From the NCBI GenBank assembly GCA_913061275.1, contig CAJXSR010000022.1, forward strand, positions 1-62,575: a stretch of DNA of 62,575 nucleotides, in the 5' to 3' direction. Numbering within the stretch: the stretch's first letter is position 1; every line of letters begins with the position of its first letter. The stretch comes from an uncultured Paracoccaceae bacterium (lineage in GTDB: Bacteria > Pseudomonadota > Alphaproteobacteria > Rhodobacterales > Rhodobacteraceae). This document shows, piece after piece, positions 62,140 to 62,575 of this stretch. Made by a program: the position numbers and the translations under genes. Under the pieces are notes generated by a model. The model saw only the letters and a list, made by a program, of their open reading frames with translations. It was not told the DNA's origin and searched no databases.

Positions 62140-62575
62140 GCTTAGGTGTGTCGAAGAAAATAGGGCTATACTACCGACCGAACGATTGTGCCAAATTATG
62201 AATGTCAGCCCGCGTGGGTATAGAGCCTATCGATCCCGTCCAATCAGTAGGCGGCAACGCCCTTCTCGGCGATGCAAGCATCGCCTGTCAGCTTTAGGTC
62301 GTCGATATTAGCTATGTTTGGGCACAAGAAGGTTGGCTGTATCTGGCCGCGGTTTTGGACCTACATTCGCGACACGTAATCCACTTTCATGGTTTGCATG
62401 CAAACCACTGCCGTGCAGCGGGTTGGGCTGTCAGCAACCGAATGAAACGTGATTCACTGACCGGCAGGTGAATGGATCATTCACTGAGGGGTTGGCTATC
62501 GTGCATTGGATATGGCTGTGGCTTTGCGCCGGCCACCAAAGGGATGCATCCACCACAGTGATCGCGGCAGCCAAT
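62140..62575 (+). pseudogene. IS3-family transposase OrfB fragments
   Basis: Frame pieces show PTERLCQIMNVSPRGYRAYR, then after loss of about 80 residues the rve core DISYVWAQEGWLYLAAVLDLHSRHVI and GWAVSNRMKRD, and finally, after another frameshift near 62498, ALDMAVALRRPPKGCIHHSD up to the contig end. It cannot make an active transposase. Confidence 0.85.

Larger units (their letters stand above)
61733..62575 (+). mobile_element. Decayed IS3-family insertion sequence, cut by the contig end
   Basis: A left-end-like sequence (GATCTGTCGCGGAATTGTGCC) from about 61733, an OrfA remnant, then OrfB fragments with an internal deletion and frameshifts. The contig stops inside the DDE domain. The exact left boundary and inverted repeats cannot be fixed without a reference. 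Confidence 0.75.

Overview
The window looks like one contig of a moderately AT-rich marine alphaproteobacterium of the Rhodobacterales (Roseobacter group). This rests on gene content: a ccoG-ccoH-ccoI-ccoS cluster behind an FNR-type box, TAXI-type TRAP transporters, a GlpVSTPQU-type glycerol ABC transporter, an RTX/Hint protein, and PhaR/phasin genes. No rRNA, tRNA, CRISPR array or phage was seen. Bases 1-54 are not biological: they match an Illumina Nextera i7 adapter plus transposase end. The right end stops inside a decayed IS3-family element.

Layout: (a) 111-4377, cbb3 oxidase maturation operon ccoGHIS with a perfect FNR/FixK box. (b) 4499-8518, an unusual gene pair: an exported two-rhodanese/Oxa1-YidC fusion and a PEP-synthase/rifampin-phosphotransferase-like enzyme. 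(c) 8565-11764 (minus), a PhnD-type periplasmic binding protein with a hybrid histidine kinase that has odd substitutions in its H-box and G2-box. (d) 11907-21173, a polyhydroxyalkanoate (PHA) locus: phaP-phaR-hydrolase on minus, and on plus a TPP decarboxylase/acetolactate-synthase-like gene, an iron alcohol dehydrogenase, phaE, class III phaC and a fused CoA-transferase. At least seven TGC-N3-GCA palindromes (probable PhaR operators) lie in the control regions. (e) 21407-25538, TAXI TRAP transporter plus UspA. (f) 25923-29584, aminotransferase/BKACE pair and glutamate dehydrogenase. (g) 29586-33005 (minus), TAXI binding protein, Ser/Thr kinase and PP2C phosphatase. (h) 33083-37500, RpiR regulator, sulfotransferase, class IV aminotransferase, ChrR-like cupin, flavin amine oxidase. 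(i) 37508-39657, HxlR regulator with two palindromic operators, exported cupin, glyoxalase remnant, esterase. (j) 39806-43183, YegD-like Hsp70 and a BlaI/M56/IalB-like set. (k) 43259-49209 (minus), glycerol ABC transporter. (l) 49413-51818 (minus), RTX/Hint protein with a perfect 9-residue repeat tract. (m) 52371-60586, APH-like kinase, M19 dipeptidase with a complete peptide ABC transporter, and a polysaccharide-lyase-like protein. (n) 60631-62575, a sulfotransferase split by an in-frame amber codon, a non-coding stretch and the IS3 remnant.

The most interesting proposal is region (d). The order TPP decarboxylase, Fe-ADH, PhaE, PhaC, CoA-transferase fits a route from 2-oxoglutarate through succinate semialdehyde and 4-hydroxybutyrate to 4-hydroxybutyryl-CoA and a 4HB-containing polyester, all under PhaR. 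The enzyme families and operators are visible in the sequence; the substrates are inference. The rhodanese-Oxa1 fusion with its phosphotransferase-like partner is the second candidate for an undescribed system, and the TAXI/kinase/phosphatase trio a third.
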